Assembly (NCBI RefSeq): GCF_001651855.1 | Contig: NZ_LNQC01000080.1 | Span: 124,001 to 188,000, forward strand | DNA length: 64,000 nucleotides | Origin: Sinorhizobium americanum | GTDB taxonomy: Bacteria > Pseudomonadota > Alphaproteobacteria > Rhizobiales > Rhizobiaceae | Reading direction: 5' to 3' | Shown: piece after piece, positions 7,902-16,518 of the stretch | Position numbering within the stretch: position 1 is the stretch's first letter | Layout: each line of letters opens with the position of its first letter | Position numbers and translations under genes: made by a program | Notes under the pieces: model-generated | Databases searched by the model: none | What the model was told of the DNA's origin: nothing | The model's input: only the letters and a program-made list of their open reading frames with translations

Positions 7902-8935
7902 ACCTGCGCAGGATCGGCGGTCCGCTCGCCGCCGGCCTTCTGCTGGCGGCCCTTTCGGCGACGCTCGCCATGGCGCAATCGCCGCTCGGCATCGGCTCCG
8001 CCGAACCTTCGATCCCGACCAGCGGCCTCTTTGGCGGGTTTTTCGCCTGGGTTAACATGGAGCAGCAGAGCTTCTACCGGCTGCTGACCGGGGCGCTCAA
8101 AGGCATGCGCGAGAACCCCTGGCAGCTCTGGTCGCTGATCGGCCTTTCCTTCGCCTATGGCGTCTTCCACGCGGCCGGCCCTGGCCACGGCAAGGCGGTG
8201 ATCTCCTCCTACATGATCGCCAACGAGACGGAACTGAAACGCGGCGTGCTCCTGTCGTTCCTCTCCTCGATCCTGCAGGGCGTCGTAGCCATCCTGCTGA
8301 TCGGCGCCGTCTATCTGGTGCTGCGCGGCTCCTCCATCAACATGACGCATGCAACCCATTCGCTCGAGGTCGCAAGCTATGCGCTGATCGCCGCCTTCGG
8401 CGGTTGGCTCGTCTACCGAAAGCTGCGGTCGATGGCCCGACCGGCGCTCGCCGTCAGCGGCGAGCACGCCCATCATGACCATGGTTCCAATGATCCCGGC
8501 CATCACGCCCATTCGCATCACCACCATGATCACGGCCACGCGCATGGTCCGGGCGAAGTCTGCGCCACCTGCGGCCACGCGCACGCCCCTGACCCTGCGC
8601 TGCTGAGGGGCGACCGCTTTGCGCTCAGCGAAGCCTGGTCGGCGATTGTGGCCGTGGGCCTGCGCCCCTGCTCCGGTGCCTTGATCGTGCTTTCCTTCGC
8701 GCTGCTGAACGGTCTCTACCTCGGCGGCATCCTCTCGGTCTTCGCCATGTCGATCGGCACCGCGATCACCGTCTCGATCCTCGCCACCCTCGCCGTCACC
8801 GCCAAGGGTTTCGCGCTCCGCTACGCCTCCAGCCAATCGGCCGCGGCCCGCCTCTCGAACGGCATCGAGATCGCCGGCGCGCTGCTGGTGCTAGTTCTGG
8901 GGCTTGTCCTGTTGGGGGCTGCGCTGCAGGGCTGA
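7895..8935 (+). CDS. NicO/RcnA-family nickel/cobalt exporter, His-rich
   Basis: 346 residues with an N-terminal signal-like segment and about six membrane segments. 'HAAGPGHGKAVISSY' near residues 92-106 is the HxxGxGH signature of the NicO family, and 'VGLRPCSGALIVL' is the second conserved loop. Residues about 190-230 form a cytoplasmic or periplasmic His-rich loop (HHDHGSNDPGHHAHSHHHH and CATCGHAH) that would bind Ni, Co or Zn. The start at 7895 overlaps the DUF1007 stop. Predicted function is metal efflux; the exact metal is inferred from the family. Confidence 0.88.
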   Translation: MLNLRRIGGPLAAGLLLAALSATLAMAQSPLGIGSAEPSIPTSGLFGGFFAWVNMEQQSFYRLLTGALKGMRENPWQLWSLIGLSFAYGVFHAAGPGHGKAVISSYMIANETELKRGVLLSFLSSILQGVVAILLIGAVYLVLRGSSINMTHATHSLEVASYALIAAFGGWLVYRKLRSMARPALAVSGEHAHHDHGSNDPGHHAHSHHHHDHGHAHGPGEVCATCGHAHAPDPALLRGDRFALSEAWSAIVAVGLRPCSGALIVLSFALLNGLYLGGILSVFAMSIGTAITVSILATLAVTAKGFALRYASSQSAAARLSNGIEIAGALLVLVLGLVLLGAALQG

Positions 8936-8958
8936 TCAAGAAAATTGCTGCCGCGACG

Positions 8959-9120
8959 GCCCCTCATCCCGCTGCCGCGACCTTCTCCCCGCAGGCGGGG
9001 AGAAGGGACATGCCGCGCCGCCAGTCCCTCTCCCCGTTTGAGCGCAGGCGAGAAAGGGCAAATCGCGAGCTCTCCAGTCCCCTCTCACCGCCTGCGCGGA
9101 GAGGGCTAGGGTGAGGGGCA
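8959..9120. repeat. RIME-type intergenic palindromic repeat, copy 2 (inverted)
   Basis: Begins CCCCTCATCCCGCTGCCGCG and contains CCTTCTCCCCGC/GCGGGGAGAAGG, the reverse complement of the core at 2326-2375 and 28928-28960. The rest, to 9120, carries further CCTCTC/GAGAGG palindromes and ends GGGTGAGGGGCA. It fills the space between the metal exporter and the small membrane protein gene and may also act as a transcript end. Confidence 0.75.
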
Positions 9121-9156
9121 ATCACTTTGCATTACGGCAGCTTTGCGCCGGCAGAA

Positions 9157-9372
9157 TTACAGCCCCCGCCGGCGCTGATGCCGGGCGCGCAGCCAAAAGA
9201 TCAGGAAGAAGCCGAGCACGAAGAGCGCTCCGACGCCAGCGGCGAGCCAAGGCGAGATGTCGCCGAGCCTGACCATGATCGACGGCAGCACGAAAAAGCC
9301 GATGCCGACGACCATCAGGATGATGGCGGCGGCAACTGCCGGCGATCTATCCTTCTTCTCGGGCGCCTTCAC
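9157..9372 (-). CDS. 71-residue two-helix membrane protein
   Basis: A short gene with a GTG start at 9372 that overlaps the stop of the acetyltransferase (GTGA) and has AAGGAG 8 bases upstream. The protein starts VKAPEKKDRSPAVAAAII and has two strong membrane helices (about residues 12-32 and 40-60), ending in a basic RARHQRRRGL tail. The frame is open further upstream, but only as the antisense-phase shadow of the acetyltransferase. The coupling suggests co-expression. I do not recognise a family; it is likely an inner-membrane protein with a short periplasmic or cytoplasmic turn. Confidence 0.75.
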   Translation of the reverse strand: MKAPEKKDRSPAVAAAIILMVVGIGFFVLPSIMVRLGDISPWLAAGVGALFVLGFFLIFWLRARHQRRRGL

Positions 9373-10067
9373 GCTTGCTCCTTTGCCGCGAGTTCTGCGC
9401 GAATCTCGTCCAGCCGCCGCTTCTGGCGCCCCTCGGGATCGAAATTCTCCGGCGAAAGCCACGCCTCGAAAGCCGCCTTGAGCAGCGGCCATTCGCTGTC
9501 GATCATCGAAAACCAGGCCGTGTCGCGATTGCCGTGTTTGGAAATCATGTGCTGGCGGAAAATGCCCTCGAAGGTGAAACCGAGCCTGAGCGCCGTGGTG
9601 CGGCTCGGCTGGTTCTCGCTGTGGCATTTCCACTCGTAGCGGCGATAGCCGAGGTCCTCGAAAACGTGCCTCGCCATCAGATAATGCGCTTCGGTCGAAA
9701 GCGGCGAACGCGACATGGCCGGCCCGTGCGCGACGCCGCCGACCTCGACGACGCCGTTGGCGGGGTCAGCACGCATATAGTTCGCCATGCCAACGACCTT
9801 GCCGGTCGCCTTGTCGCGAAACACCTCGGTGATCCAGCCGGATTTCGTCTGGACCGCCGAGAGCCAAGCGTCGAAGGCCTCGATTCCCGAAAAATCGTCC
9901 TGGGTGAAATATTTGAGCAGCGGGTTGATCGCCAGGCCGCCGAAGGCGTCGTGCCAGAGCGGCTCGAGATGCGCCGTCCGATCATAGGACTCTACGCGGA
10001 CATATCGGCCCTCGATCGAGACCGGCTGCGGCGCCGGACATCCCTTCCAATTGGCAAGATCGCGCAT
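9369..10067 (-). CDS. GNAT-family acetyltransferase, RimJ/RimL type
   Basis: 232 residues. It resembles RimJ/RimL-type GNAT proteins such as those with 'GMANYMRADPANGVVEVGGVAHGPAMSRS' and 'EWKCHSENQPSRTTALRLGFTFEGIFRQH', where the last segment is the typical C-terminal motif B region around the Asn and Phe of 'ALRLGF'. Such proteins acetylate N-termini or small amines. The stop overlaps the start of the small membrane protein gene. Substrate unknown. Confidence 0.85.
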   Translation of the reverse strand: MRDLANWKGCPAPQPVSIEGRYVRVESYDRTAHLEPLWHDAFGGLAINPLLKYFTQDDFSGIEAFDAWLSAVQTKSGWITEVFRDKATGKVVGMANYMRADPANGVVEVGGVAHGPAMSRSPLSTEAHYLMARHVFEDLGYRRYEWKCHSENQPSRTTALRLGFTFEGIFRQHMISKHGNRDTAWFSMIDSEWPLLKAAFEAWLSPENFDPEGRQKRRLDEIRAELAAKEQA

Positions 10068-10182
10068 CGATCACTCCCTGCGTTGCACTTGCTTCGGGAA
10101 TAGGACAGACGCCAGCCGGTTTCAAATTCAAACTGGTGATCGAACCATGAGCGGAACGGATGTGCTCCGCTCCGCGCTTTGG

Positions 10183-10881
10183 CTAAATGGAAACCTTCGC
10201 CGCGGAGACCGTCGCCTCGATATGGTCGACAAGCGCATCGGCAAGTCCGAGCCGCCCGGCGAGAAGGTCAAGATAGCCGCGCTCCGCCCGACCCTCCGGC
10301 TCGATCGCAAGCCGTGACGCCGTATAGATCTCGACCCGTTCCTCCTCCGTCTCGCCGGCAGCGACGATGGCATCCAGATCGATCGGATTGGCGAGCTCCG
10401 TTTCAAGGAAAGCCGCCGCATCCGCCGAAAGACCGGAAACGGATAGCTTGTCCATGATCCGGCCGCGCTCGGTTTCGTCGATATGGCCATCCGCCCGGGC
10501 GGCGGCGATCATGGCGCGAACGAGCACCAGCGCGAAATCGTTGCTGAGCGCTTCCGGTGCGGCGAAGCCGGAATCGGCCGGCGGTGCGGGGAGTTGAGCG
10601 GGTGCGGGAGTTGCCGATTGCGGCGCCTGACCGGCCTGGTAGTTCTTGTAGGCCTGATAGCCGAGGCCGGCGATCGCCGCCAGGCCGCCGAGAACGGCCG
10701 CGTTGCCGGCCAGCTTGCGTCCCGACTTGGTGCCGAGCAGCACCGCCGCGATCGCGCCGGTTGCCAGTGGATTGTCCTTGGCGAGCTTGGTTACCTGATC
10801 GGCGCGGCCGCCGACCGTGCCGCCGGCACCGGGCATCTGCGAACCCAAGAACTGATCCAGCAATTTTTTCGCGTCGAACAT
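10183..10881 (-). CDS. DUF533 (YebE/TerB-like) protein
   Basis: 232 residues. The N-terminal part has one hydrophobic stretch ('GNAAVLGGLAAIAGLGYQAYKNY', about 57-79), then a Pro/Ala linker. The C-terminal half (about 105-230) is the DUF533/TerB-like helical domain with 'VRAMIAAARADGHIDETERGRIMDKL'. YebE-type proteins are inner-membrane-associated and stress-linked in enterobacteria, but their function is not established. It stands as a single gene with no evident operon partner. Confidence 0.85.
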   Translation of the reverse strand: MFDAKKLLDQFLGSQMPGAGGTVGGRADQVTKLAKDNPLATGAIAAVLLGTKSGRKLAGNAAVLGGLAAIAGLGYQAYKNYQAGQAPQSATPAPAQLPAPPADSGFAAPEALSNDFALVLVRAMIAAARADGHIDETERGRIMDKLSVSGLSADAAAFLETELANPIDLDAIVAAGETEEERVEIYTASRLAIEPEGRAERGYLDLLAGRLGLADALVDHIEATVSAAKVSI

Positions 10882-10984
10882 CGGCCTCGCTCCTTAGGTT
10901 TGACGCGCGGAAGCTCCCGCCCTGGCACGTCGTTGCGGAGTGAGACATAGGAACAGCGGCGCGAAAATACAAATACGCACTGGA

Positions 10985-11016
10985 CACGAAAAAAGCCGGA
11001 CGTAAGCCCGGCTCTT
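10985..11016 (-). terminator. rho-independent terminator after eda
   Basis: On the minus strand AGCCGG (11013-11008) pairs with CCGGCT (10999-10994), and a run of T's follows (TTTTTT at about 10994-10988). It lies 23 bp past the eda stop. Confidence 0.75.
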
Positions 11017-11038
11017 GTAAGTTGCCCGTTTGGCCCGG

Positions 11039-11677
11039 TCAGTCTTTGAGCGCGAAGGCCTGGGCGGCGAGCTTGGTGATACCGGCCCAATCGCCCTTGG
11101 CGACCAGCTCCTTCGGCGCCACCCAGGATCCACCGACGCAGACGACGTTCGGCAACGAAAGATAGTCGCGCGCATTCGCGAGCGAAATGCCGCCGGTCGG
11201 GCAGAACAGCGTGCCCGCGAGTGGCGAGGACAGCGATTTGAGATAGGCGGCGCCGCCGGCCTGCTCAGCCGGGAAGAACTTCATGACGCCGTAGCCTTCC
11301 TCGCGCAGCCCCATCACTTCGCTGGCCGTTGCCGCCCCCGGCAGCAGCGGCACTGCGTGGTCATTGGCGACATCGATCAGTTCCTGCGTCGTGCCCGGGC
11401 TGACGATGAACTCGGAGCCGGCTTCCACCGCCGCTTCGAACTGGGCGGCGTTGAGGATGGTTCCGGCACCGGCAACGGCGCCCTCCACTTCGTTCGCCAC
11501 AGCGCGGATCGCCTCGAGCGCCGCCGGCGTGCGCAGCGTGATCTCGATCGCCTTCAGGCCGCCGGCCACCAGGGCGCGGGCGAGCGGCACTGCAGTTGCC
11601 GCATCGTCGATCACCAGCACCGGCACCACCGGTTGCAGCTTGAGAATGGATAGAAGCTTGTCGGTCTTCGCACTCAT
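11039..11677 (-). CDS. eda: 2-dehydro-3-deoxy-phosphogluconate (KDPG) aldolase
   Basis: 212 residues, the family length. K133 in GVMKFFPAE is the Schiff-base lysine, and the pocket segments 'PVLVID', 'EITLRTP', 'GAGTIL' and 'SPGTTQEL' are present. The enzyme splits KDPG to pyruvate and glyceraldehyde-3-phosphate, the last step of the Entner-Doudoroff pathway, which is the main sugar route in rhizobia. The gene is monocistronic with its own terminator; no edd is adjacent. Confidence 0.95.
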   Translation of the reverse strand: MSAKTDKLLSILKLQPVVPVLVIDDAATAVPLARALVAGGLKAIEITLRTPAALEAIRAVANEVEGAVAGAGTILNAAQFEAAVEAGSEFIVSPGTTQELIDVANDHAVPLLPGAATASEVMGLREEGYGVMKFFPAEQAGGAAYLKSLSSPLAGTLFCPTGGISLANARDYLSLPNVVCVGGSWVAPKELVAKGDWAGITKLAAQAFALKD

Positions 11678-11878
11678 GCCCGGGTCCTTTTAAAACGATT
11701 GAATCCGCCCCTCGCATACTCTTCCTGCCAAGCAATGTCGAGCCCGAAAGGCGCGCGCATTCGCGCCTCCTATGCAAGCAAATGATAAAATATGATTTGG
11801 CGCAAAGACATGGCTTGAGCCTCTGCTACAATCCGATAGTTTCATGACATTCGACTTCTCGAAGTGGCGGGACATTCC

Positions 11879-12352
11879 ATGGCGAAGGAGATAGAGCGCA
11901 AGTTCCTGGTCGCTTCCGACGGCTGGAAGGAGCGCGCCGACGGAGGCATCAGGCTGCGCCAGGCCTATATCGTTACTATGGAGGATCGCTCGGTGCGCGT
12001 GCGGATCCATGGCAACAAATGGGCCCGTCTCACCGTCAAGATCGGCAAGTCGGCCCTGGTCCGCAATGAGTACGAATACGATCTGCCGATGGAAGACGCC
12101 CGCGAGCTGCTGGCCCAGGGCGTTGGCATCGTCATCGAAAAGCGGCGCTACCGCGTGCCGCACAAGGGCTTTACCTGGGAGGTCGACGTCTACGAGGGGG
12201 CCCTCGAAGGCCTTGTCGTCGCCGAAGTCGAGATGAAGCGCGAAACGGATTTGCCCGCCTTGCCCTCCTGGGTCGGAGGGGAGATTACCGGCGACCGCCG
12301 CTATTCCAACCAGGCGCTTGCCACCGAGGGGCTTTTGGTCGCGCAACGATGA
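11879..12352 (+). CDS. CYTH-domain triphosphatase
   Basis: 157 residues. The signature ExExK appears as EIERKFLV at the N-terminus, followed by acidic and basic strands lining the triphosphate tunnel ('RVRIHGNKWARLTVKIGK', 'EYEYDLPMEDA', 'EVDVYEG...VVAEVEM'). CYTH enzymes hydrolyse inorganic triphosphate or related polyphosphate compounds using Mg ions. The ATG at 11879 (GGCGGGA upstream) is preferred over an in-frame GTG 15 bp earlier. The stop overlaps the ATG of the CHAD gene by 4 bp, and CYTH-CHAD pairing is common. Confidence 0.9.
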   Translation: MAKEIERKFLVASDGWKERADGGIRLRQAYIVTMEDRSVRVRIHGNKWARLTVKIGKSALVRNEYEYDLPMEDARELLAQGVGIVIEKRRYRVPHKGFTWEVDVYEGALEGLVVAEVEMKRETDLPALPSWVGGEITGDRRYSNQALATEGLLVAQR

Positions 12353-13257
12353 CCTACGCCTTCAGTCCGGACCGCCCCTTTACCGAGGACTTTCGCGCCG
12401 TCGGCGCCGAACAGATCGAGCGTGCGATGACCGTCCTCAACGAGCAGCCGGCCGGCGTGCACGAGGCAATCCACGACGTCCGCAAGAATTTCAAGCGGCT
12501 GCGCTCTCTCTATCGGCTCGTCGCCTCCGATGCCCCGCTTTTCCAGAAGCAGGAAAACGCCCGCATCCGCGATATGGCGCACAATCTGTCGACCGTCCGC
12601 GACGCGGCCGCCCTCGTCGAGAATGCCAGCTACCTGCGTCAACACGCGGCAGGCGAGGAGCAGCAACTGGCACTCGACAAAGTCTGTTCGATCCTTGCCT
12701 CCCGCCGCGACCGGATCGCCGAAGGTGAAGCCGATCTCGACGGAAGAATCGAAGCGACGATCGTCAATTGCGAGCGGGCGCTCGCGGCACTCGGGCATGT
12801 TTCCTTTGACGACGGCAAGCGGAAGTCTGCGCGTCGAATGGCGAAGGGATGGCGACGAACATTGGAGCGTGCCGCCGGCGCCCGGGCGACCTGCGAAACG
12901 AGCACGGAGGCCGCTCGCTTCCATGACCTGCGCAAGCGTGCCCAGGACTACAGGATGCAGCTGGCGCTCTTACGCGAGGCGTGGCCATCGGCGATGCAGG
13001 CGAAGCGGGCGGAGACCAAAGATCTGGTCGACGTGCTCGGCCATTTGAACGACCTCGCCACGATGACCTCGCTCATCAACGAGCAACCGGAGCTCGCCGG
13101 CGACAGTCAGAACCAGGCGCATCTCCTTTCCGCCGTCATCGCCCGCCAAGAAGAACTGAGGCGAGAGGCACTGAAGCGGACCGAGGCCGTGTTTCTCGAC
13201 GATCCGAAGTGCGAAAGCCGCACCGTCGAATTGCTGTGGATCGATGCCGGGCGCTGA
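12349..13257 (+). CDS. CHAD-domain protein
   Basis: 302 residues, mostly alpha-helical, with the CHAD signature 'GVHEAIHDVRKNFKRLRSLYRLV' near residues 31-53 and a second His-rich/Arg-Lys helix 'ARFHDLRKRAQDYRMQLALL' near 187-206. CHAD bundles bind polyphosphate through conserved His and Lys residues; the adjacent CYTH triphosphatase supports a polyphosphate or phosphate role. Start ATG overlaps the CYTH stop. Confidence 0.9.
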   Translation: MTYAFSPDRPFTEDFRAVGAEQIERAMTVLNEQPAGVHEAIHDVRKNFKRLRSLYRLVASDAPLFQKQENARIRDMAHNLSTVRDAAALVENASYLRQHAAGEEQQLALDKVCSILASRRDRIAEGEADLDGRIEATIVNCERALAALGHVSFDDGKRKSARRMAKGWRRTLERAAGARATCETSTEAARFHDLRKRAQDYRMQLALLREAWPSAMQAKRAETKDLVDVLGHLNDLATMTSLINEQPELAGDSQNQAHLLSAVIARQEELRREALKRTEAVFLDDPKCESRTVELLWIDAGR

Positions 13258-13332
13258 CGCTCGGCAGGTGGGGCGATCGGGCGCGGCCACTGCAATTGCG
13301 CTCGGCCGGCGAAAGCTGTATTTGCGTGCCCC

Positions 13333-14277
13333 ATGACCGACATGTTCACGACACCGCGCCCGGCGGCGCAGGGCCAGTTTCTGGTGGCCGCGCTCTACCA
13401 TTTCGTTTCCTTCGCCCGTTTCGCCGATTTCCGCGAGCCGCTGCAGGTGGTCTGCGACGCCAACGGCGTCAAGGGCACGCTGCTCCTCGCCCATGAAGGC
13501 ATCAACGGCACGATCGCCGGCACTGACGAAGGCCTCGCGGCGGTGCTCGCCTTTCTGCGCGCGCAACCGGAATTCGCCCGTCTCGAGCACAAGGAAAGCC
13601 GGGCGTCGGCGATGCCCTTCCTGCGAATGAAGGTGCGGCTGAAGAAGGAGATCGTCACCATGGGCGTCGAGACCATCGACCCCAATAAGGTGGTGGGCAC
13701 CTATGTGGAGCCGAAGGACTGGAACGCGCTGATCTCCGATCCGGACACGCTGGTCATCGACACGCGCAACGACTATGAGACGGCGATCGGCCTCTTCCGC
13801 GGTGCCGTCGATCCGAAGACCAGGACGTTCCGCGAATTTCCCGATTGGGTGCGCAACAACACCGGCCTGCACAACAAGCCGAAGATCGCCATGTACTGCA
13901 CCGGCGGCATCCGCTGCGAGAAGGCGACCGCCTTCATGAAGGAGGAGGGCTTCGAGGAGGTCTATCACCTCAGGGGCGGCATCCTCAAATATCTCGAGGA
14001 AGTCCCGGCCGAGGAAAGCCTCTGGGACGGCGCTTGCTTCGTCTTCGACGAGCGCGTCTCCGTCACCCATGGCCTCGCCGAGGGCGAGCATACGCTCTGC
14101 CACGCCTGCCGACAGCCCCTGACTCTGGCGGACCTGCAGTCGCCGCTTCACGAAGAGGGCGTCTCCTGCGTCCATTGCCATGAGATCCGCACCGACGAGG
14201 ACCGCGAGCGCTACCGGGAGCGGCAGCGGCAGATCGCCTTGGCGAAGAAACGCGGAGAGCGGCATCTCGGCAACTGA
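13333..14277 (+). CDS. trhO: tRNA uridine(34) hydroxylase / rhodanese-like protein
   Basis: 314 residues, the length of the YceA/TrhO family. It has an N-terminal '[18 protein letters not shown]' domain (to about residue 100), a rhodanese domain (about 125-230) with the active Cys in [10 protein letters not shown] (188-197), and a C-terminal cysteine pair region 'CHACRQPL...CVHCHE'. TrhO performs O2-dependent hydroxylation at U34 of tRNA. It is a monocistronic gene. Confidence 0.92.
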   Translation: MTDMFTTPRPAAQGQFLVAALYHFVSFARFADFREPLQVVCDANGVKGTLLLAHEGINGTIAGTDEGLAAVLAFLRAQPEFARLEHKESRASAMPFLRMKVRLKKEIVTMGVETIDPNKVVGTYVEPKDWNALISDPDTLVIDTRNDYETAIGLFRGAVDPKTRTFREFPDWVRNNTGLHNKPKIAMYCTGGIRCEKATAFMKEEGFEEVYHLRGGILKYLEEVPAEESLWDGACFVFDERVSVTHGLAEGEHTLCHACRQPLTLADLQSPLHEEGVSCVHCHEIRTDEDRERYRERQRQIALAKKRGERHLGN

Positions 14278-14298
14278 GGCGAGCCCCAGTCGCCAACA

Positions 14299-14721
14299 TC
14301 AAATCTCGATCGTCGCCGCCTCGTCTTGCGCGTCAATCGAAAGGGATGCGGCTCCGGTGACCGCCGTCCAATCCGCCTCGCTGGCGAGAACCACGGGACA
14401 GGCCTTTCCATAGAGCTCGGCCGCGACCATCGCCCCGACGGTGACGATCGCGTCGCGCGCCAAGAGCACGATCCCCGCCGGACCGGTTCCGCGCCGGAGC
14501 GCTTCCGCCAGCACCGAACTGCCGGAGCTCGAGCCGCGCCCAGCCCGCATCACCAGGATGCGGCCGCTCATCACTTCGTTCTTCTGCGGATGCCATTGGT
14601 CGATGATCCGGCCGGTCGCCGAGTCGAGGCCGCCCCAGAAGCTTAAGGGTTCCGAAAGCACCAGCGTTTCCGCCGCCGCCGATCCTGCAACCAGCGTTGT
14701 TGCCTGCAGCCGCACAGTCAC
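14299..14721 (-). CDS. aconitase X, small subunit (DUF126)
   Basis: 140 residues from the GTG at 14721, which overlaps the large-subunit stop (GTGA). The conserved run '[18 protein letters not shown]' and '[19 protein letters not shown]' identify the swivelling domain of AcnX. A second GTG two codons later is an alternative start. AcnX enzymes are dehydratases (cis-3-hydroxyproline dehydratase, or mevalonate 5-phosphate dehydratase in archaea). Split small and large genes are one of the known arrangements. Confidence 0.88.
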   Translation of the reverse strand: MTVRLQATTLVAGSAAAETLVLSEPLSFWGGLDSATGRIIDQWHPQKNEVMSGRILVMRAGRGSSSGSSVLAEALRRGTGPAGIVLLARDAIVTVGAMVAAELYGKACPVVLASEADWTAVTGAASLSIDAQDEAATIEI

Positions 14722-15962
14722 AGCCGCACCACCTTTCCGGCCCGCGCCGATGCGACGCAGTCCGCAAGCGAGCCAAAGGCGACGTCGACGCCGATATTGC
14801 CGGGCGCGTAATAGGCCCACTTGCCGGAATTGGTCATGACTGCGCCGGAGAGGTCGCGCATCACCGCCGTCACATAGGTGCAGGTATCGATGACCAGCGT
14901 CACGCCGGCTTCCCGCAGGCGCTCCTCCCAGCCGCGTCTGTGCAGTTCCTCGAGCACCGCCCGGTGGGTGTTGATATAGACATCGATCGCCGGCCGCGCC
15001 CCGTCGATCAGCGGCATCAGCCCTTCGAACTCGGCAAGCGAGAAATGCGGCGTGCCCAAGCTGACGGCAGTCAATGGTGTTCCGTCCGGAACCGTCGACA
15101 GCTTGCGCACCGTTTCCAGGAGGTCCGCCGCCGCCAGCCGGATCACCTCTTCCGGTACCCTGCCCTGGAAGGCCGCCTCGATCGTCGGCGCCTCCGGCGT
15201 CAGCCCGACCGCATGGAAGAGCGCAACGGCGCCCGCGGAAGCGGCGACGGCGCCGAGCGCCTTCAGATCGTCCTCGTTCGTCGAGGCCGGCAGGCCGGTG
15301 ATCGCCGGCACCCGGTCGCCGCAGCGCCTGCCGATCGCATGTCCGACGGCGACGCAGGTAAGCCCCGCTTCCGCCCATTCCTCGGGCAGGCTCTCAACCT
15401 CTACCAGGACGCGCGCGCGGCGGTTCTCGCCGATATGCAAGCCGTAATAGGGGGCACGGCCGGTCAAGGCGCAGCAGAGATCGATGAAATCGCCATAGCG
15501 GTTGGTGCGGGCGCCGAGCACGGAATTGGCAAAGACGATGGCGTTCGATTCGGCCCAGGCGATCTGTGCGCCGAAGCAGGGCCGGAAGATCGTCTGGTAG
15601 GGCGCGCAGGTGAAGGTCGGCACGCAGCCGAGCTCCTCATGCGCCTGCATCAACCGCGCCCCGCCACGACCGACCTCGTCGCTGCCAAGAAAAAGCTCCG
15701 GGTGGATAAGGTCGACCGAGCCGACATTGAGCGTCGTCGGCACGCGGACACGGCCGCCGAGACGCACCAGATGCTCGACAAAATCGAGGCTCACCTGGCC
15801 GAGATAGAGACAGCCGTCGATATGCGCCGCCTCGATATCGGTGAAGCGCTCTGCGCCGACCGCCTCGGCGAAGCGGACGAGCAGCCGCATGGCGAAAGCG
15901 GCAGCCGCGCCTTGCTCGCCGGACAGAAGCGATCGATCGAAGGATGAAAGCGCAACGGGCAT
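14718..15962 (-). CDS. aconitase X, catalytic (large) subunit
   Basis: 414 residues. It carries DUF521/AcnX features: '[38 protein letters not shown]' near residues 51-88, '[12 protein letters not shown]' with a predicted Fe-S cysteine, '[24 protein letters not shown]', and 'DTCTYVTAV' near the C-terminus. It likely forms a 4Fe-4S or 2Fe-2S dehydratase with the overlapping small subunit. No hydroxyproline catabolic genes are adjacent, so the substrate is open. Start ATG at 15962 chosen because the upstream extension is not family-like. Confidence 0.88.
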   Translation of the reverse strand: MPVALSSFDRSLLSGEQGAAAAFAMRLLVRFAEAVGAERFTDIEAAHIDGCLYLGQVSLDFVEHLVRLGGRVRVPTTLNVGSVDLIHPELFLGSDEVGRGGARLMQAHEELGCVPTFTCAPYQTIFRPCFGAQIAWAESNAIVFANSVLGARTNRYGDFIDLCCALTGRAPYYGLHIGENRRARVLVEVESLPEEWAEAGLTCVAVGHAIGRRCGDRVPAITGLPASTNEDDLKALGAVAASAGAVALFHAVGLTPEAPTIEAAFQGRVPEEVIRLAAADLLETVRKLSTVPDGTPLTAVSLGTPHFSLAEFEGLMPLIDGARPAIDVYINTHRAVLEELHRRGWEERLREAGVTLVIDTCTYVTAVMRDLSGAVMTNSGKWAYYAPGNIGVDVAFGSLADCVASARAGKVVRL

Positions 15963-16012
15963 GCGGCCGATTAAAGTCTTTGCCGAGCGCAAGTCAATTC
16001 GCCGCGTCGCTG

Positions 16013-16411
16013 TCAGGCCGGAAGCGTCTCGTACTCGTCGACTCCGAGAGCGGACCGGTCCCAATGCGGGCGGCTGCGCGCGAAGACCGCATTTGTCGGT
16101 TCGAACAGCGAGGGATCGTCAAGCGTCCCCGCAAAAACGGTCCATCGATCGTCATCGGGCGGACCGGAAGCGAAAATCTGGCTGCCGCAGGTGGGGCAGA
16201 AATGACGGATCGACACATTGCCGCTTTCGGCAGACTTCGCGTAGGCGCGCAACTCGCCGGTGTAAGCGACATCACCCCGCGAAAAGATCATATAGCAACT
16301 GTGTCCGGTCCCCGTGGCCCGTTGGCAATCCAGGCAATGGCAAAACCCGGAATAGATCGGTGCCCCCTGCGCCTCGTAGCGAATGGCACCGCACAGACAT
16401 CCACCCTTCAT
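16013..16411 (-). CDS. GFA-family (glutathione-dependent formaldehyde-activating-like) protein
   Basis: 132 residues. Zinc ligands are in '[11 protein letters not shown]', '[14 protein letters not shown]' and '[11 protein letters not shown]'. The fold is the Mss4-like GFA family; many members have no proven formaldehyde role. Start ATG at 16411. It is 101 bp upstream of nothing on its strand and separated from metQ by a terminator. Confidence 0.88.
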   Translation of the reverse strand: MKGGCLCGAIRYEAQGAPIYSGFCHCLDCQRATGTGHSCYMIFSRGDVAYTGELRAYAKSAESGNVSIRHFCPTCGSQIFASGPPDDDRWTVFAGTLDDPSLFEPTNAVFARSRPHWDRSALGVDEYETLPA

Positions 16412-16467
16412 GTGTGCTTTCCTCCTCGAAAGTGGGAGAAATAGAGCCGTGCCCGCGTCAATCAAAC

Positions 16468-16500
16468 AGAACCGCGCGTCTGGTCCCGACGCGCGGTTCT
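16468..16500 (-). terminator. terminator after metNIQ
   Basis: A 13-bp perfect hairpin: AGAACCGCGCGTC (16468-16480) with GACGCGCGGTTCT (16488-16500), loop of 7. On the minus strand it is followed by GTTTGATT. It lies 19 bp after the metQ stop. Confidence 0.85.
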
Positions 16501-16518
16501 TCTCAAAGCGAAGAATGC

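Noticed and set aside
8460-8590. Repeat in the His-rich part of the NicO gene
   Set aside because: Codons for His/Asp in frame; no precise repeat unit.
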